From Lysobacter sp. (lineage in GTDB: Bacteria; Pseudomonadota; Gammaproteobacteria; Xanthomonadales; Xanthomonadaceae), in contig SSGH01000011.1 of NCBI GenBank assembly GCA_008015835.1, positions 62,001 to 126,000 of the forward strand: DNA of 64,000 nucleotides. Direction: 5' to 3'. The notes under the pieces were generated by a model, which worked only from the letters and a program-made list of their open reading frames with translations, had not been told where the DNA came from and ran no database searches. Each line of letters opens with the position of its first letter. The stretch's first letter is position 1. The translations under genes were made by a program, and so were the position numbers. Below, one piece after another: positions 56,096-64,000 of the stretch.

Positions 56096-57153
56096 TTCGT
56101 CGGCGGCAAATGGCCGCGGCTGGGCGCTTCCTTGCGGCGGCGGATCGCATCCAGACATTCGTCGATCAGCGCGGGGCCGCGATAGATCAGGCCGGTGTAC
56201 ATCTGCACCAAACTCGCGCCCGCGGCCATTTTCTTCACCGCGTCGGCGCCGCTGAGAATGCCGCCCACGCCCACCAGCGGAATATGCTCCGGCAAGCGCG
56301 TGCGCAGCATGCGCAGCACCGACGTGGATTTGGCCATCAGCGGTTCGCCCGACAGGCCGCCGACTTCCTTCGACAGCGGATGCTGATGCACCGCGATGCG
56401 CGAGACCGTGGTGTTGGTGGCGATCACGCCGTCCACGCCCATCTCGCCCAGCACGCGGGCGGTGGCGTCGATGTCCTCGTCGGCCAAATCCGGCGCCACT
56501 TTCACCAGCATCGGCACGCGGCGGCGATGGATCGCGGCCAACCGCTCCTGCGCGTCGCGCAGCATGCCCAGCAGTTTGCGCAGTTGCTGTTCTTCCTGCA
56601 GTTCGCGCAGGCCGGCGGTGTTGGGCGACGAGATGTTGATGGTGACGTAATCGGCCAGCGGATACGCTTTTTCCAGGCAGATCAGATAATCCAACGCCGC
56701 CGATTCGTTCGGCGTGTCTTTGTTCTTGCCGATATTGATGCCGAGAACGCCGTCGCCTTTGCGCCGCGCTTTTTCGACGTTGCGCACCAGCGCATCGATG
56801 CCGTCGTTATTGAAGCCCAGGCGATTGATGATCGCGTTGTGTTCGGGCAAGCGGAACATCCGCGGCTTCGGATTGCCGTCCTGCGGCCGCGGCGTGACCG
56901 TGCCCACTTCGACGAAGCCGAACCCCAGCGCGAACAGCGCATCGATGTGCGCGCCGTTCTTATCCAAGCCCGCGGCCAGTCCCACCGGATTCGGAAAGGT
57001 CAGCCCCAGCGCCTTGATCGGAAAGTCTTTCGGTTTGCGCGCGAGCACCGGATTGAGCCCGGTGCGATACGCGGTTTCCAGCATCGACAGCCCCAGCGCG
57101 TGCGCGCGCTCGGCGTCCATCCGGAACAGGAACGGGCGGGCGAGACCGTACAT
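56092..57153 (-). CDS. pyrD: dihydroorotate dehydrogenase (quinone), class 2
   Basis: 353 residues. The N-terminal amphipathic membrane-binding helices ([20 protein letters not shown]) mark class 2. The barrel motifs [52 protein letters not shown] and [13 protein letters not shown] with the catalytic Ser, then GVGGI, are intact. It oxidises dihydroorotate and feeds electrons to ubiquinone in pyrimidine synthesis. It forms a translationally coupled pair with murB. Confidence 0.98.
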   Translation of the reverse strand: MYGLARPFLFRMDAERAHALGLSMLETAYRTGLNPVLARKPKDFPIKALGLTFPNPVGLAAGLDKNGAHIDALFALGFGFVEVGTVTPRPQDGNPKPRMFRLPEHNAIINRLGFNNDGIDALVRNVEKARRKGDGVLGINIGKNKDTPNESAALDYLICLEKAYPLADYVTINISSPNTAGLRELQEEQQLRKLLGMLRDAQERLAAIHRRRVPMLVKVAPDLADEDIDATARVLGEMGVDGVIATNTTVSRIAVHQHPLSKEVGGLSGEPLMAKSTSVLRMLRTRLPEHIPLVGVGGILSGADAVKKMAAGASLVQMYTGLIYRGPALIDECLDAIRRRKEAPSRGHLPPTK

Positions 57154-57157
57154 CGCG

Positions 57158-57895
57158 TCAGTCCTGTCCGCCGGTCAACTGCGCTTGGATCTGCTTCAAT
57201 TCTTTCTCCGGATGGAAGCTCAGCCCCTGGTGCAGCGTGTCGGTCTCGCCGTTCGCGTAGCCGATGCGAATGCGCAAAGCGACGAACACGGCGCCCGGAT
57301 CCCACAGCAGCGGCGAGGACTCGGTATCGTACAGCCACGCGCTGCAGGGTTCGTCGCGCGCGACGCGGCATTCGGCATCGGAGACCGTTTTCCATTCAGC
57401 ATTCGGCACGCCGTAGAACGCGTCGCCCTTGCGCACCACTTTTGCGGTGCGCTGAATCGCGCGCTTCGGAATCAACGTCTCCGCCGCTTCGCGATCGGTC
57501 ACGTTCTCGATCTCGATCGACGCCGGTTTCGCGCCCTCGGCGAATTTCAGTTCGAACGCCCAGCGGTAGGTCAACGCGTCGCGTTCGTCGGACCACCCGT
57601 AACGCGGACCCGCGCTCACGACTTCGACGCGTTCGTTCGACGCCGGCATGAAGCCGGCGTCGGTGAAGTAGAACGTCGCGCGTTCGCCGCCGGAGATGTC
57701 CGTTTCCATCGACAAGACGTCGTCGCCTCGCGAGGTCGCGGGCGCTTTCGCCGCGCCGCGATCGGCCTCCGAACAACTCGTCGCCGCGAGCAGCGCCAAC
57801 ACCGACGCCCACCACCATCGCGGCCGACGGAACGTGCGTCGGCCGAGAAGACGGGCATCGTCGCCGACGAATGCGCGAGCGCCCGGCGCGTTCAT
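57158..57895 (-). CDS. exported hypothetical protein A, paralogue of the next gene
   Basis: 245 residues; a longer N terminus precedes a hydrophobic segment ([14 protein letters not shown]) that looks like a lipoprotein signal (Cys near residue 41). The mature domain begins [20 protein letters not shown] and has [11 protein letters not shown] and a disulfide-type pair ([16 protein letters not shown]). It shares the order ISGG-FY-TD-GF-P-S-RV-AGP-WAF-L-FA-IE-VT with the upstream neighbour, so the two are a tandem duplication. The family is not recognised. It lies five bases upstream of pyrD and overlaps its paralogue by 4 bp. Confidence 0.75.
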   Translation of the reverse strand: MNAPGARAFVGDDARLLGRRTFRRPRWWWASVLALLAATSCSEADRGAAKAPATSRGDDVLSMETDISGGERATFYFTDAGFMPASNERVEVVSAGPRYGWSDERDALTYRWAFELKFAEGAKPASIEIENVTDREAAETLIPKRAIQRTAKVVRKGDAFYGVPNAEWKTVSDAECRVARDEPCSAWLYDTESSPLLWDPGAVFVALRIRIGYANGETDTLHQGLSFHPEKELKQIQAQLTGGQD

Positions 57896-58518
57896 TCGCC
57901 GAGACCGAGTTGGGCGCGTAAGCCTGCCGTTTCGAACTTCGCGCCTTGATAGATCGTTTCGCGGCTACCGTCGCGATATTCGATGGTCAAGCGCAGACGC
58001 CAGTAGTACGGGCCGTCGCGGAATATCCAGGCGCTGCACGGGTTGTCGCGCGCGATTTCGCAGCGCGTCGCGGAACTCGTGGTCCAATCCGCGCCGCCGA
58101 TCGAACTCAGGCCGCGCTCGCTCACCGCCATCACGACCTCGGGCCTGACATCGTCTTGATCGACGAGGGTGTCGGCTTCGGGGCCGGTCACGTCCTCGAT
58201 AGTGACGCGCTTGGGGCTGGCGTCGTCCGCGAACCGCAGCGCGAACGCCCAGACGTAAGACGGCGCGGTTCCGTCGCGCGGCGCTTGGATGCCCGGGCCC
58301 GCGCCGTTGATCGTGACCCGGTCCGTCGACATCGGAATGAAGCCGTCGTCGGTCGCGTAGAAGAGCGCGGTGCCGCCGCCGGAGATGGTCCATTCCTCCG
58401 CGCGCACCGGTTTTCCGGCATAGGTCTCCGGCGGCCCGGCCAGCGCGGCCGGGACGCAGCAGAACGCGGCCGCCGCCGTCATGACATACCGCAACAACCC
58501 CCTTTGTCGCATACGCAT
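57892..58518 (-). CDS. exported hypothetical protein B, paralogue of protein A
   Basis: 208 residues from ATG 58518 with AGGAG. A Sec signal peptide (VMTAAAAFCCVPAALAG) precedes the same domain as in protein A (TISGGGTALFYATDDGFIP, YVWAFALRFADD, RCEIARDNPCSAWIF). The two Cys and the surrounding ARD-PCSAW residues are conserved between the copies, suggesting a shared disulfide or active site. Function unknown. Confidence 0.75.
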   Translation of the reverse strand: MRMRQRGLLRYVMTAAAAFCCVPAALAGPPETYAGKPVRAEEWTISGGGTALFYATDDGFIPMSTDRVTINGAGPGIQAPRDGTAPSYVWAFALRFADDASPKRVTIEDVTGPEADTLVDQDDVRPEVVMAVSERGLSSIGGADWTTSSATRCEIARDNPCSAWIFRDGPYYWRLRLTIEYRDGSRETIYQGAKFETAGLRAQLGLGE

Positions 58519-58567
58519 GTGAATCGCTCCTTGAGCATGAGGACGGACGCCCGGCTCGGCACGGTGT

Positions 58568-60100
58568 TCAGAGATCGAACTTGATGCCTTGCGCCAGCGG
58601 CAGCGCGTCCGAGTAGTTGATGGTGTTGGTCTGCCGGCGCATGTAGGCCTTCCACGCATCCGAGCCCGATTCCCGGCCACCGCCGGTCTCTTTCTCGCCG
58701 CCGAAGGCGCCGCCGATCTCCGCGCCGCTGGTGCCGATGTTGACGTTGGCGATGCCGCAGTCGCTGCCGGCGGCGCTCAGGAAGGCTTCGGCGGCTTTCA
58801 GATTCGTGGTGAAAATCGACGACGACAGGCCCTGCGGCACGGCGTTCTGCATGTCGATGGCCTCGTCAAGCGTCGAGTACTTCATCACGTACAGAATCGG
58901 CGCGAAGGTTTCGTGCTGCACGATCGCCGCGTCGTTGGTCAGGCCGGTGACGATGGCGGGTCGCACGAAGTTGCCCGGGCCGTCGATCGCGGTGCCGCCG
59001 GTTTCGACCGTGCCGCCGCTGGCCTTCGCCTGCGCGATGGCATCGAGGAACGCGTCCACGGCATCGCGGCTGTTGAGCGGACCCATCAGGTTCTTCGGGT
59101 CGGTCGGGTCGCCGATCTTGGTCTCTACTTGCTTGTACGCGGCGATCAACTTCGCCAGCACTTCGGCGTACACGCTTTCGTGGACGATCAACCGGCGGGT
59201 GGTGGTGCAGCGCTGGCCGGCGGTGCCGACCGCGCCGAACGCGATGGCGGGGATCGCGAGTTTCAGATCGGCCGTCGGGTCGACGATGATCGCGTTGTTG
59301 CCGCCCAGCTCCAGCAGCGAACGGCCCATGCGCCGCGCGACGCGCTCGCCGACCATGCGTCCCACCTTGGTCGAGCCGGTGAAGCTGATCAGCGGAATGC
59401 GCTTGTCGTCGACGAACTGCTGGGCGAGATCGCTGCCGGCGTCGTTGAACAGGAAGAAGATGTCGGGAAATCCGCCGGCCTTCAGCGCGTCGTTGCAAAT
59501 CTTCATCGAAGTGATCGCCGACAGCGGCGTCTTCGGCGAAGGCTTCCAAATCGAGATGTCGCCGCACACCGCCGCGACGAACGAGTTCCATGCCCACACC
59601 GCGACCGGGAAGTTGAACGCGCTGATGATGCCGACCAAGCCGATCGGGTGCCATTGTTCGTACATGCGATGGCCCGGGCGCTCGCTGTGCATGGTCAAAC
59701 CGTAGAGCTGACGCGACAGACCGACGGCGAATTCGCCGATATCGATCATTTCCTGCACCTCGCCGTCGCCTTCGGGCTTGGACTTGCCCATTTCCAGGGC
59801 CACCAGCGAACCCAGCGCGTCCTTGTGCGCGCGCAGGGCCTCGGCGCAGAGGCGGATCGCCTCGCCGCGGCGCGGCGCCGGGGTGGTGCGCCAGACCTTG
59901 AACGCGGCTTGGGCGCGCTCGACGATCAGGTCGTAATCGGCCTGCGAGGAGGCCTGCACCCGGCCCAGCACCTCGCCCGTGGTGGGGTTCACCGGCTCGA
60001 TGACTCCGGCGTCGGCGGTCTTCGACCATTCGCCGTTGCCGAGATAAGTGCCGGATTCGACGGCGCCGAGGCCGAGAGCGGACAGAACGGGGTGGGTCAT
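58568..60100 (-). CDS. aldehyde dehydrogenase, ALDH7 / AmaB-like
   Basis: 510 residues. NAD-binding [19 protein letters not shown] and [16 protein letters not shown] lead to the catalytic Glu in [12 protein letters not shown] and the nucleophile Cys in [16 protein letters not shown]. The end [14 protein letters not shown] is typical of the ALDH7 (antiquitin) clade. These enzymes oxidise L-piperideine-6-carboxylate / 2-aminoadipate semialdehyde in lysine catabolism, and betaine-type semialdehydes. The neighbours do not confirm lysine use. Confidence 0.93.
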   Translation of the reverse strand: MTHPVLSALGLGAVESGTYLGNGEWSKTADAGVIEPVNPTTGEVLGRVQASSQADYDLIVERAQAAFKVWRTTPAPRRGEAIRLCAEALRAHKDALGSLVALEMGKSKPEGDGEVQEMIDIGEFAVGLSRQLYGLTMHSERPGHRMYEQWHPIGLVGIISAFNFPVAVWAWNSFVAAVCGDISIWKPSPKTPLSAITSMKICNDALKAGGFPDIFFLFNDAGSDLAQQFVDDKRIPLISFTGSTKVGRMVGERVARRMGRSLLELGGNNAIIVDPTADLKLAIPAIAFGAVGTAGQRCTTTRRLIVHESVYAEVLAKLIAAYKQVETKIGDPTDPKNLMGPLNSRDAVDAFLDAIAQAKASGGTVETGGTAIDGPGNFVRPAIVTGLTNDAAIVQHETFAPILYVMKYSTLDEAIDMQNAVPQGLSSSIFTTNLKAAEAFLSAAGSDCGIANVNIGTSGAEIGGAFGGEKETGGGRESGSDAWKAYMRRQTNTINYSDALPLAQGIKFDL

Positions 60101-60167
60101 CGGAAACTCCTGGATGCGCGGGGTCGGGCCGGGGGAGGGCCCCGCCGACCGAGGAAAGGGAAAAGAC

Positions 60168-60244
60168 TGGCGGCCCCGACACGATTCGAACGTGCGACCT
60201 GTCCCTTAGGAGGGGACCGCTCTATCCAACTGAGCTACGGGGCC
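60168..60244 (-). tRNA. tRNA-Arg(CCT)
   Basis: 77 nt on the minus strand. Acceptor GGCCCCG / CGGGGCC, D arm TAGCTCAGTTGGATAGAGCG, anticodon loop CTCCTAA giving CCT, T-loop CGTTCGAATCG, encoded CCA. A GATAAT -10 element lies on the minus strand at 60255-60260. It reads AGG. Confidence 0.96.
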
Positions 60245-60330
60245 GAGCCCGGCGATTATCGCAGGGATGAGGCGAACGGGCACCTCCAGCCGCCCCTGCC
60301 GGGAGCCGCGCCTTCCGCAACATGCAGGTC

Positions 60331-62115
60331 TTATTCTTCGCGCCGTCGAGTCAGGCCGGACACGATAGCAACCAGCAGAACGCTGACGATCCAGCCGAAA
60401 AGCGTCTGCAGCCAGATCACCAGTCGGGTGATCCTCTCGCCGTCGAAATAGATCAATTCGTAGAACGGCTCTTCATCCGGCGCGCTGATGATCGGGCCCC
60501 AGTAATTTTCCTGTTGCAGATCGACCAGAGGCAGCATGACGTCGAGCGAATATGCGAAAGGGCTGAAGCCGGGATATTCAGCGGGCGTGGACTCGCAGGT
60601 GTACCAATTGCCCTGACCTCTGACGAACTCATCTTCGCTGCTCTCGCTTTTGAAAGGGTCGCTCGACGCGCCTTGCGAGGCGGAAGCGGGCGCAGCTTCA
60701 GGCGACGACGTTGCGCGAGAGCTATCCGAAGGCGCCGCGACTCTACAGCGCGAGAACGCCGGATTTAGGAATACGAGCGGATCCGATGGCGCGAAGACAT
60801 CGTTGCCGGGCAACGCCATGCGCCAATAGAAGCCGCCGCAAACTAGCCAGCAGGTCGAACACCAGAGTACCAATTGGTAGGGACGGTAGCCGTAACCGGT
60901 AAGGGCGCCGAACAGCCAGTGCGCCGTTCTGGAGAATCTGCGGTAGATCTTGGCGATCCAGGGCTTCCAACCGAGTGGCGGCGCTCCGATCATGTCGAAA
61001 TCGCGGATTTTCTTCTCGAACGCGATTCCGATCTGCCTGGAATCCTCGATGTGCCCCATTTCTCGCAGGACGACTTGTATCTGCCGCCAAGGCTGAGGGT
61101 TGAACGAAGGGCGGTTGTCCGATGGGCGTCGTGCGCGATCATTCTGCTTTTCCAGCCATTCCAACCGGGTTTTCGCGTCGGTTGGCGCGCCGTTGCCGAG
61201 AATTCGGTACTCCAGCCCATCCAGATTGAGATCGCCGCCCCAAGACTCCGCATCATCGTAGAGCGCACCCAGTTGCGACGACATCAACACGACGGGGCTG
61301 ACGGGGGACTGCAGCTTCTGGAAGAAAAGACCTCCGGAAACGTCGATGCCCGCAGCCATCAGTCCGCCGCTCAGATTTGCTTCGTCGAAGTACAGGTTCC
61401 CGACGATGTGCGCGCCGTTCAATGCGATCCCGGAGAGCGCCCGGAAGAGTTTTCCGCTCAAGTACACGTCGCCGTCCACGTTGATTCGATCGATGTTGAT
61501 CGAATCGTCGAGGCTGCCGAGGAATTGACCGTTGCTGCAATCGAGATCGCCGCTGATACGAGCGCCGATGAAGCGAACCTCTTTCGAGGATCTGAATCGG
61601 TTCCGAAGGAAGATGTCGCCGTGGACGATCAGGCCGTCGGCGTCGATTCCGCTGACCCGGCATCCCTCGAGTTTCAAACTGCCGTTGAGCGTACATCCGA
61701 TCAGTTGGATTGAGCTGGTGAAGCGGCATTTGCGGCAATGGATCGAATGCTTCGCTGTCGTGTAACTGATGTCGAGTCGGCCCGTGATCCATGCGCCGGA
61801 CACTCGGGGCCCTTTTTCGTGGACTGGTGCGTTTTCGTCGCCGCCGAGGATCAGAAAACGCAGAAAACTCGCCCTGATACGATTATCGCTGGTTTCTCCG
61901 CAAGGACGGGCCTTGGAAATCTTGGCCAGCTTGCCGTCCTTGCACGCCGCCAGCAATTTCTTCTCCGCGGCGCTGAGTGTGCCGAAATCTCCGAGCGATC
62001 GCCCCAACGGTTTCAGCTTGGCTATTGAGCGCGCCGATCTCGGGCCAGCGGATTCCGGCTTCCTTTTGAAATGGATGGCGAGCCGATTCCTGAACCGCTT
62101 CTTGCAGTGCGTCAC
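60331..62115 (-). CDS. membrane protein with beta-helix-like N-terminal repeats
   Basis: 594 residues from a GTG at 62115 behind AGGGGA. The first 100 residues are basic and polar. Residues about 100-300 show short repeated strands (GAWITGRLDISYTTA, TLNGSLKLEGCRVSG, ARISGDLDCSNGQFLGSLD, HIVGNLYFDEANLSGGL), which is the look of a right-handed beta-helix or pentapeptide-repeat-like solenoid. A helical linker follows, then TM segments (YQLVLWCSTCWLVCGGFYW and, at the end, LVIWLQTLFGWIVSVLLVAIVSGL). A long Ser/Ala loop sits between them, with FAYSLDVMLPLVDLQQENYW. Two terminal TMs with a loop suggest an ion-channel-like or signalling output. I do not recognise the family name. GC is slightly lower than the surroundings. 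Confidence 0.75.
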   Translation of the reverse strand: MTHCKKRFRNRLAIHFKRKPESAGPRSARSIAKLKPLGRSLGDFGTLSAAEKKLLAACKDGKLAKISKARPCGETSDNRIRASFLRFLILGGDENAPVHEKGPRVSGAWITGRLDISYTTAKHSIHCRKCRFTSSIQLIGCTLNGSLKLEGCRVSGIDADGLIVHGDIFLRNRFRSSKEVRFIGARISGDLDCSNGQFLGSLDDSINIDRINVDGDVYLSGKLFRALSGIALNGAHIVGNLYFDEANLSGGLMAAGIDVSGGLFFQKLQSPVSPVVLMSSQLGALYDDAESWGGDLNLDGLEYRILGNGAPTDAKTRLEWLEKQNDRARRPSDNRPSFNPQPWRQIQVVLREMGHIEDSRQIGIAFEKKIRDFDMIGAPPLGWKPWIAKIYRRFSRTAHWLFGALTGYGYRPYQLVLWCSTCWLVCGGFYWRMALPGNDVFAPSDPLVFLNPAFSRCRVAAPSDSSRATSSPEAAPASASQGASSDPFKSESSEDEFVRGQGNWYTCESTPAEYPGFSPFAYSLDVMLPLVDLQQENYWGPIISAPDEEPFYELIYFDGERITRLVIWLQTLFGWIVSVLLVAIVSGLTRRREE

Positions 62116-62335
62116 GTGTGTCCCCTGTCCGCGAATCCAGATTCGCGCTATGAAAGGAGAGGCCAGTCATTCGCCCCCCCGCAACTGTAAGATGTGACAG
62201 GTCGTTGCGATTGCGGGTTCCTTGTGCGTTGTCGCAGTGGACAATGTGGGTTTATTCCCCGCATCATCGCCGATCAAAGCCCAGCAAGTCGCAGCGGACG
62301 ACATAACCGGGATTGCCGACCACAGGGAGAGAGGC

Positions 62336-64000
62336 ATGCAAGGGAACTCGCAGGATGGCGCCATGGGTGCCTGCGTGACGACAGTGGAAGAGGAGATGCA
62401 GGCCGTACGCGACGCCCGCCCCAACATCCTGATGATCCTGGTGGATCAGTTGTATTACCCCAATCCCGGTTACGGCGATGCGGGGTTCGCGAACGGCATC
62501 AAGGACATTTTGAATTTCCTCGGCGATGCCAATCCCGCGACGAACCCGTGGGCGAAGCATTTCCCGGGTTTCCGCAAGCTGCGCGAGCATGCGGTGGTGT
62601 TCACCGACCACACCATCGCCGAGTCGGCGTGCATTCCCAGCCGCGCTAGCTTGATGACCGGGCAGTACGGCCCGCGCACGGGCGTGACTCAGACCGACGG
62701 CTTGTTCAAGAACGGCGATGCGCAGAATTTTCCGTGGCTGCGCTACGACGGTACGCCCACGGCCGGCGATTGGTTTCGCGAACTGGGCTACAGCACGCAT
62801 TACTTCGGCAAGTGGCACGTCAGCGATCCGCCGGAACACACGCTGGAAGGCTTCGGGTTCGGCGATTGGGAACTGTCCTGGCCGGAGCCGCACGGTTCGT
62901 CGATCAATAATCTCGGTACGTTCCGCGATTATCAGTTCGCCGATCTCGCCTGCCAGTTCCTGCGCAATCGCGGCCTGGGCGTGCCCTACAATCGCGCGCT
63001 GTCGCAGCAGAACATCCAGCGCCCGCTCGACCCGCGCAAACCGCAGATCGGCCCGTTCTTCGCGGTGTGTTCGTTCACCAACCCGCACGACATCGCGACG
63101 TATCCGACGCTGCCGCGCGGCTTGAAACCGAGTTTTCCGCCGCCGTCCGAGGTGGCGTCGCCGCCGGCGATCGGGCCGGGCGGTTCGGTGCCGGTGCCGA
63201 TGCAGGGCACGGTGAGCGTGGCGCCCACCGAGGGCACGTTCCGCGTGCCGCTCAATCCCACCGGCTTGCCGCAGGAATGCGCCACCGCATCGCCGACCCA
63301 GAAGGAACAACTGCTGACCAACAACAAGCCGCGCGCGCAGTACGACTGTTCGTACAAAGTGGCGCTGGGGTTGGCGGCGAAAACCGGTTTGAGCCTCGGC
63401 GAAGCCGCGGGCGGCGATGCGCAAACCATTCTGCGCAATGCGGTCAAAGCCACGCTCGGCATCGCGATCCCGTTCCAACTGCAGCGCGATGCCGACGCCG
63501 CGGCGGTCGGCTTCCTGCAGTACTACGCCTACATGATCTCGATGGTGGATCGGCACATCCTGCGCGTGCTGGAGGCGTTGGAAGAGTCCGGTTTGCGCGA
63601 GGACACCATCGTCGTGTTCGCGTCCGATCACGGCGAGTACGGCGCCGCGCACGGCATGCAGATCGAGAAATGGCACGGCGCGTATCAGGAAGTGGTGCAT
63701 GTGCCGCTGGTGATCAGCGCGAAGCGCTTCAACCCGGACCGCGATGCGCCGAAAGCCATCGTCGCGCAAACCAGCCACATCGACGTGCTGCCGACGCTGC
63801 TGCGCATGGCCCACGCCGACGCCGACCGGATCGAACGCGCGCGTCGCAATCTGTCGAAAACGCATGCGGCGGGGCCGCTGCCCGGCGCGGATCTGGTGCC
63901 GACGATCCACGCCGGCGGCGGCGCGGTCATCGGCCTGGACGGCCGGCCGCGCGAAGGCGTGATGTTCGTGACCGACGACATGATCACCGAACCGCTGCCG
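62336..64000 (+). CDS. sulfatase (Cys-type, FGly), 3' end outside window
   Basis: The frame is open from the ATG at 62336 (ribosome site GGGAGAG) to the last base. The visible 555 residues contain ARPNILMILVDQLYYP (metal-ligand Asp), the formylglycine site SACIPSRASLMTGQYGPR with Cys99 in the CxPSR context, the GKWHV motif, and FASDHGEYGAAHG (Asp-His). The FGE-modified Cys hydrolyses sulfate esters or, in some members, phosphonate or phosphate esters. There is no obvious signal peptide at the start. An adjacent modifying enzyme is not in view. It is divergent from the beta-helix-like membrane protein. Confidence 0.9.
   Translation, partial: MQGNSQDGAMGACVTTVEEEMQAVRDARPNILMILVDQLYYPNPGYGDAGFANGIKDILNFLGDANPATNPWAKHFPGFRKLREHAVVFTDHTIAESACIPSRASLMTGQYGPRTGVTQTDGLFKNGDAQNFPWLRYDGTPTAGDWFRELGYSTHYFGKWHVSDPPEHTLEGFGFGDWELSWPEPHGSSINNLGTFRDYQFADLACQFLRNRGLGVPYNRALSQQNIQRPLDPRKPQIGPFFAVCSFTNPHDIATYPTLPRGLKPSFPPPSEVASPPAIGPGGSVPVPMQGTVSVAPTEGTFRVPLNPTGLPQECATASPTQKEQLLTNNKPRAQYDCSYKVALGLAAKTGLSLGEAAGGDAQTILRNAVKATLGIAIPFQLQRDADAAAVGFLQYYAYMISMVDRHILRVLEALEESGLREDTIVVFASDHGEYGAAHGMQIEKWHGAYQEVVHVPLVISAKRFNPDRDAPKAIVAQTSHIDVLPTLLRMAHADADRIERARRNLSKTHAAGPLPGADLVPTIHAGGGAVIGLDGRPREGVMFVTDDMITEPLP

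Overview
The window is high-GC chromosomal DNA of a gammaproteobacterium, most likely a member of the Lysobacteraceae (Xanthomonadaceae). The evidence is the order lexA - recA - recX - alaS - csrA - tRNA-Ser, a LexA operator of the Xanthomonas type (TTAGTA...TACTAA), two TonB-dependent receptors, and several promoters placed so that transcripts would be leaderless. The placement rests on gene order and motifs, not on a database search.

Layout. 1-3.4 kb: the 3' end of a TonB-dependent receptor, then a lipoprotein with one CxxCH haem motif. 3.5-14.5 kb: the DNA-repair/SOS and housekeeping block (pncC, lexA, a small coupled ORF, recA, recX, an SDR oxidoreductase with a divergent ArsR-type regulator, alaS, csrA, tRNA-Ser). 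An AT-rich two-gene cassette (AAA ATPase plus a DUF4276/Toprim-like protein, defence-like) sits between recA and recX. 14.7-25.3 kb: a tightly overlapping eight-gene minus-strand operon: LuxE-like acyl-protein synthetase, IscU-like scaffold, NifS-like cysteine desulfurase, fatty acyl-AMP ligase, acyl carrier protein, flavin monooxygenase, an RND/MMPL exporter fused to a LolA-like domain, and an outer-membrane barrel. It reads as a pathway that activates an acyl chain, modifies it (possibly with sulfur) and exports it to the outer membrane. I know no described pathway with this composition.

25.7-33 kb: tRNA-Arg(ACG), a solitary MbtH protein, an ABC exporter, a YigZ protein, an ECF sigma factor with its probable membrane anti-sigma partner, and a VWA lipoprotein. 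33-36 kb: a 1026-residue STAND protein with an alpha/beta-hydrolase, an NB-ARC-like NTPase and TPRs, the architecture of NLR-type immune receptors. 36-48 kb: a second TonB receptor, xseA and ispG flanking a perfect 26-bp inverted repeat, a secreted S8 protease, and a pectin-acetylesterase/Notum-like hydrolase with a helical membrane-anchored partner.

48.5-53 kb: a second overlapping operon of unusual make-up (GH3-like adenylating enzyme, CdsA/dolichol-kinase-like membrane protein, guanylate-kinase-fold kinase, two unknown proteins). 53-60 kb: EamA transporter, dimethylargininase-like hydrolase, murB, pyrD, two paralogous exported proteins, an ALDH7-type aldehyde dehydrogenase, tRNA-Arg(CCT). 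60-64 kb: a beta-helix-like membrane protein and a sulfatase that runs off the end.

Best candidates for undescribed biology: the eight-gene acyl/sulfur/export operon, the hydrolase-STAND-TPR protein, the GH3/kinase operon, and the ATPase/Toprim-like pair inside the recA-recX locus.
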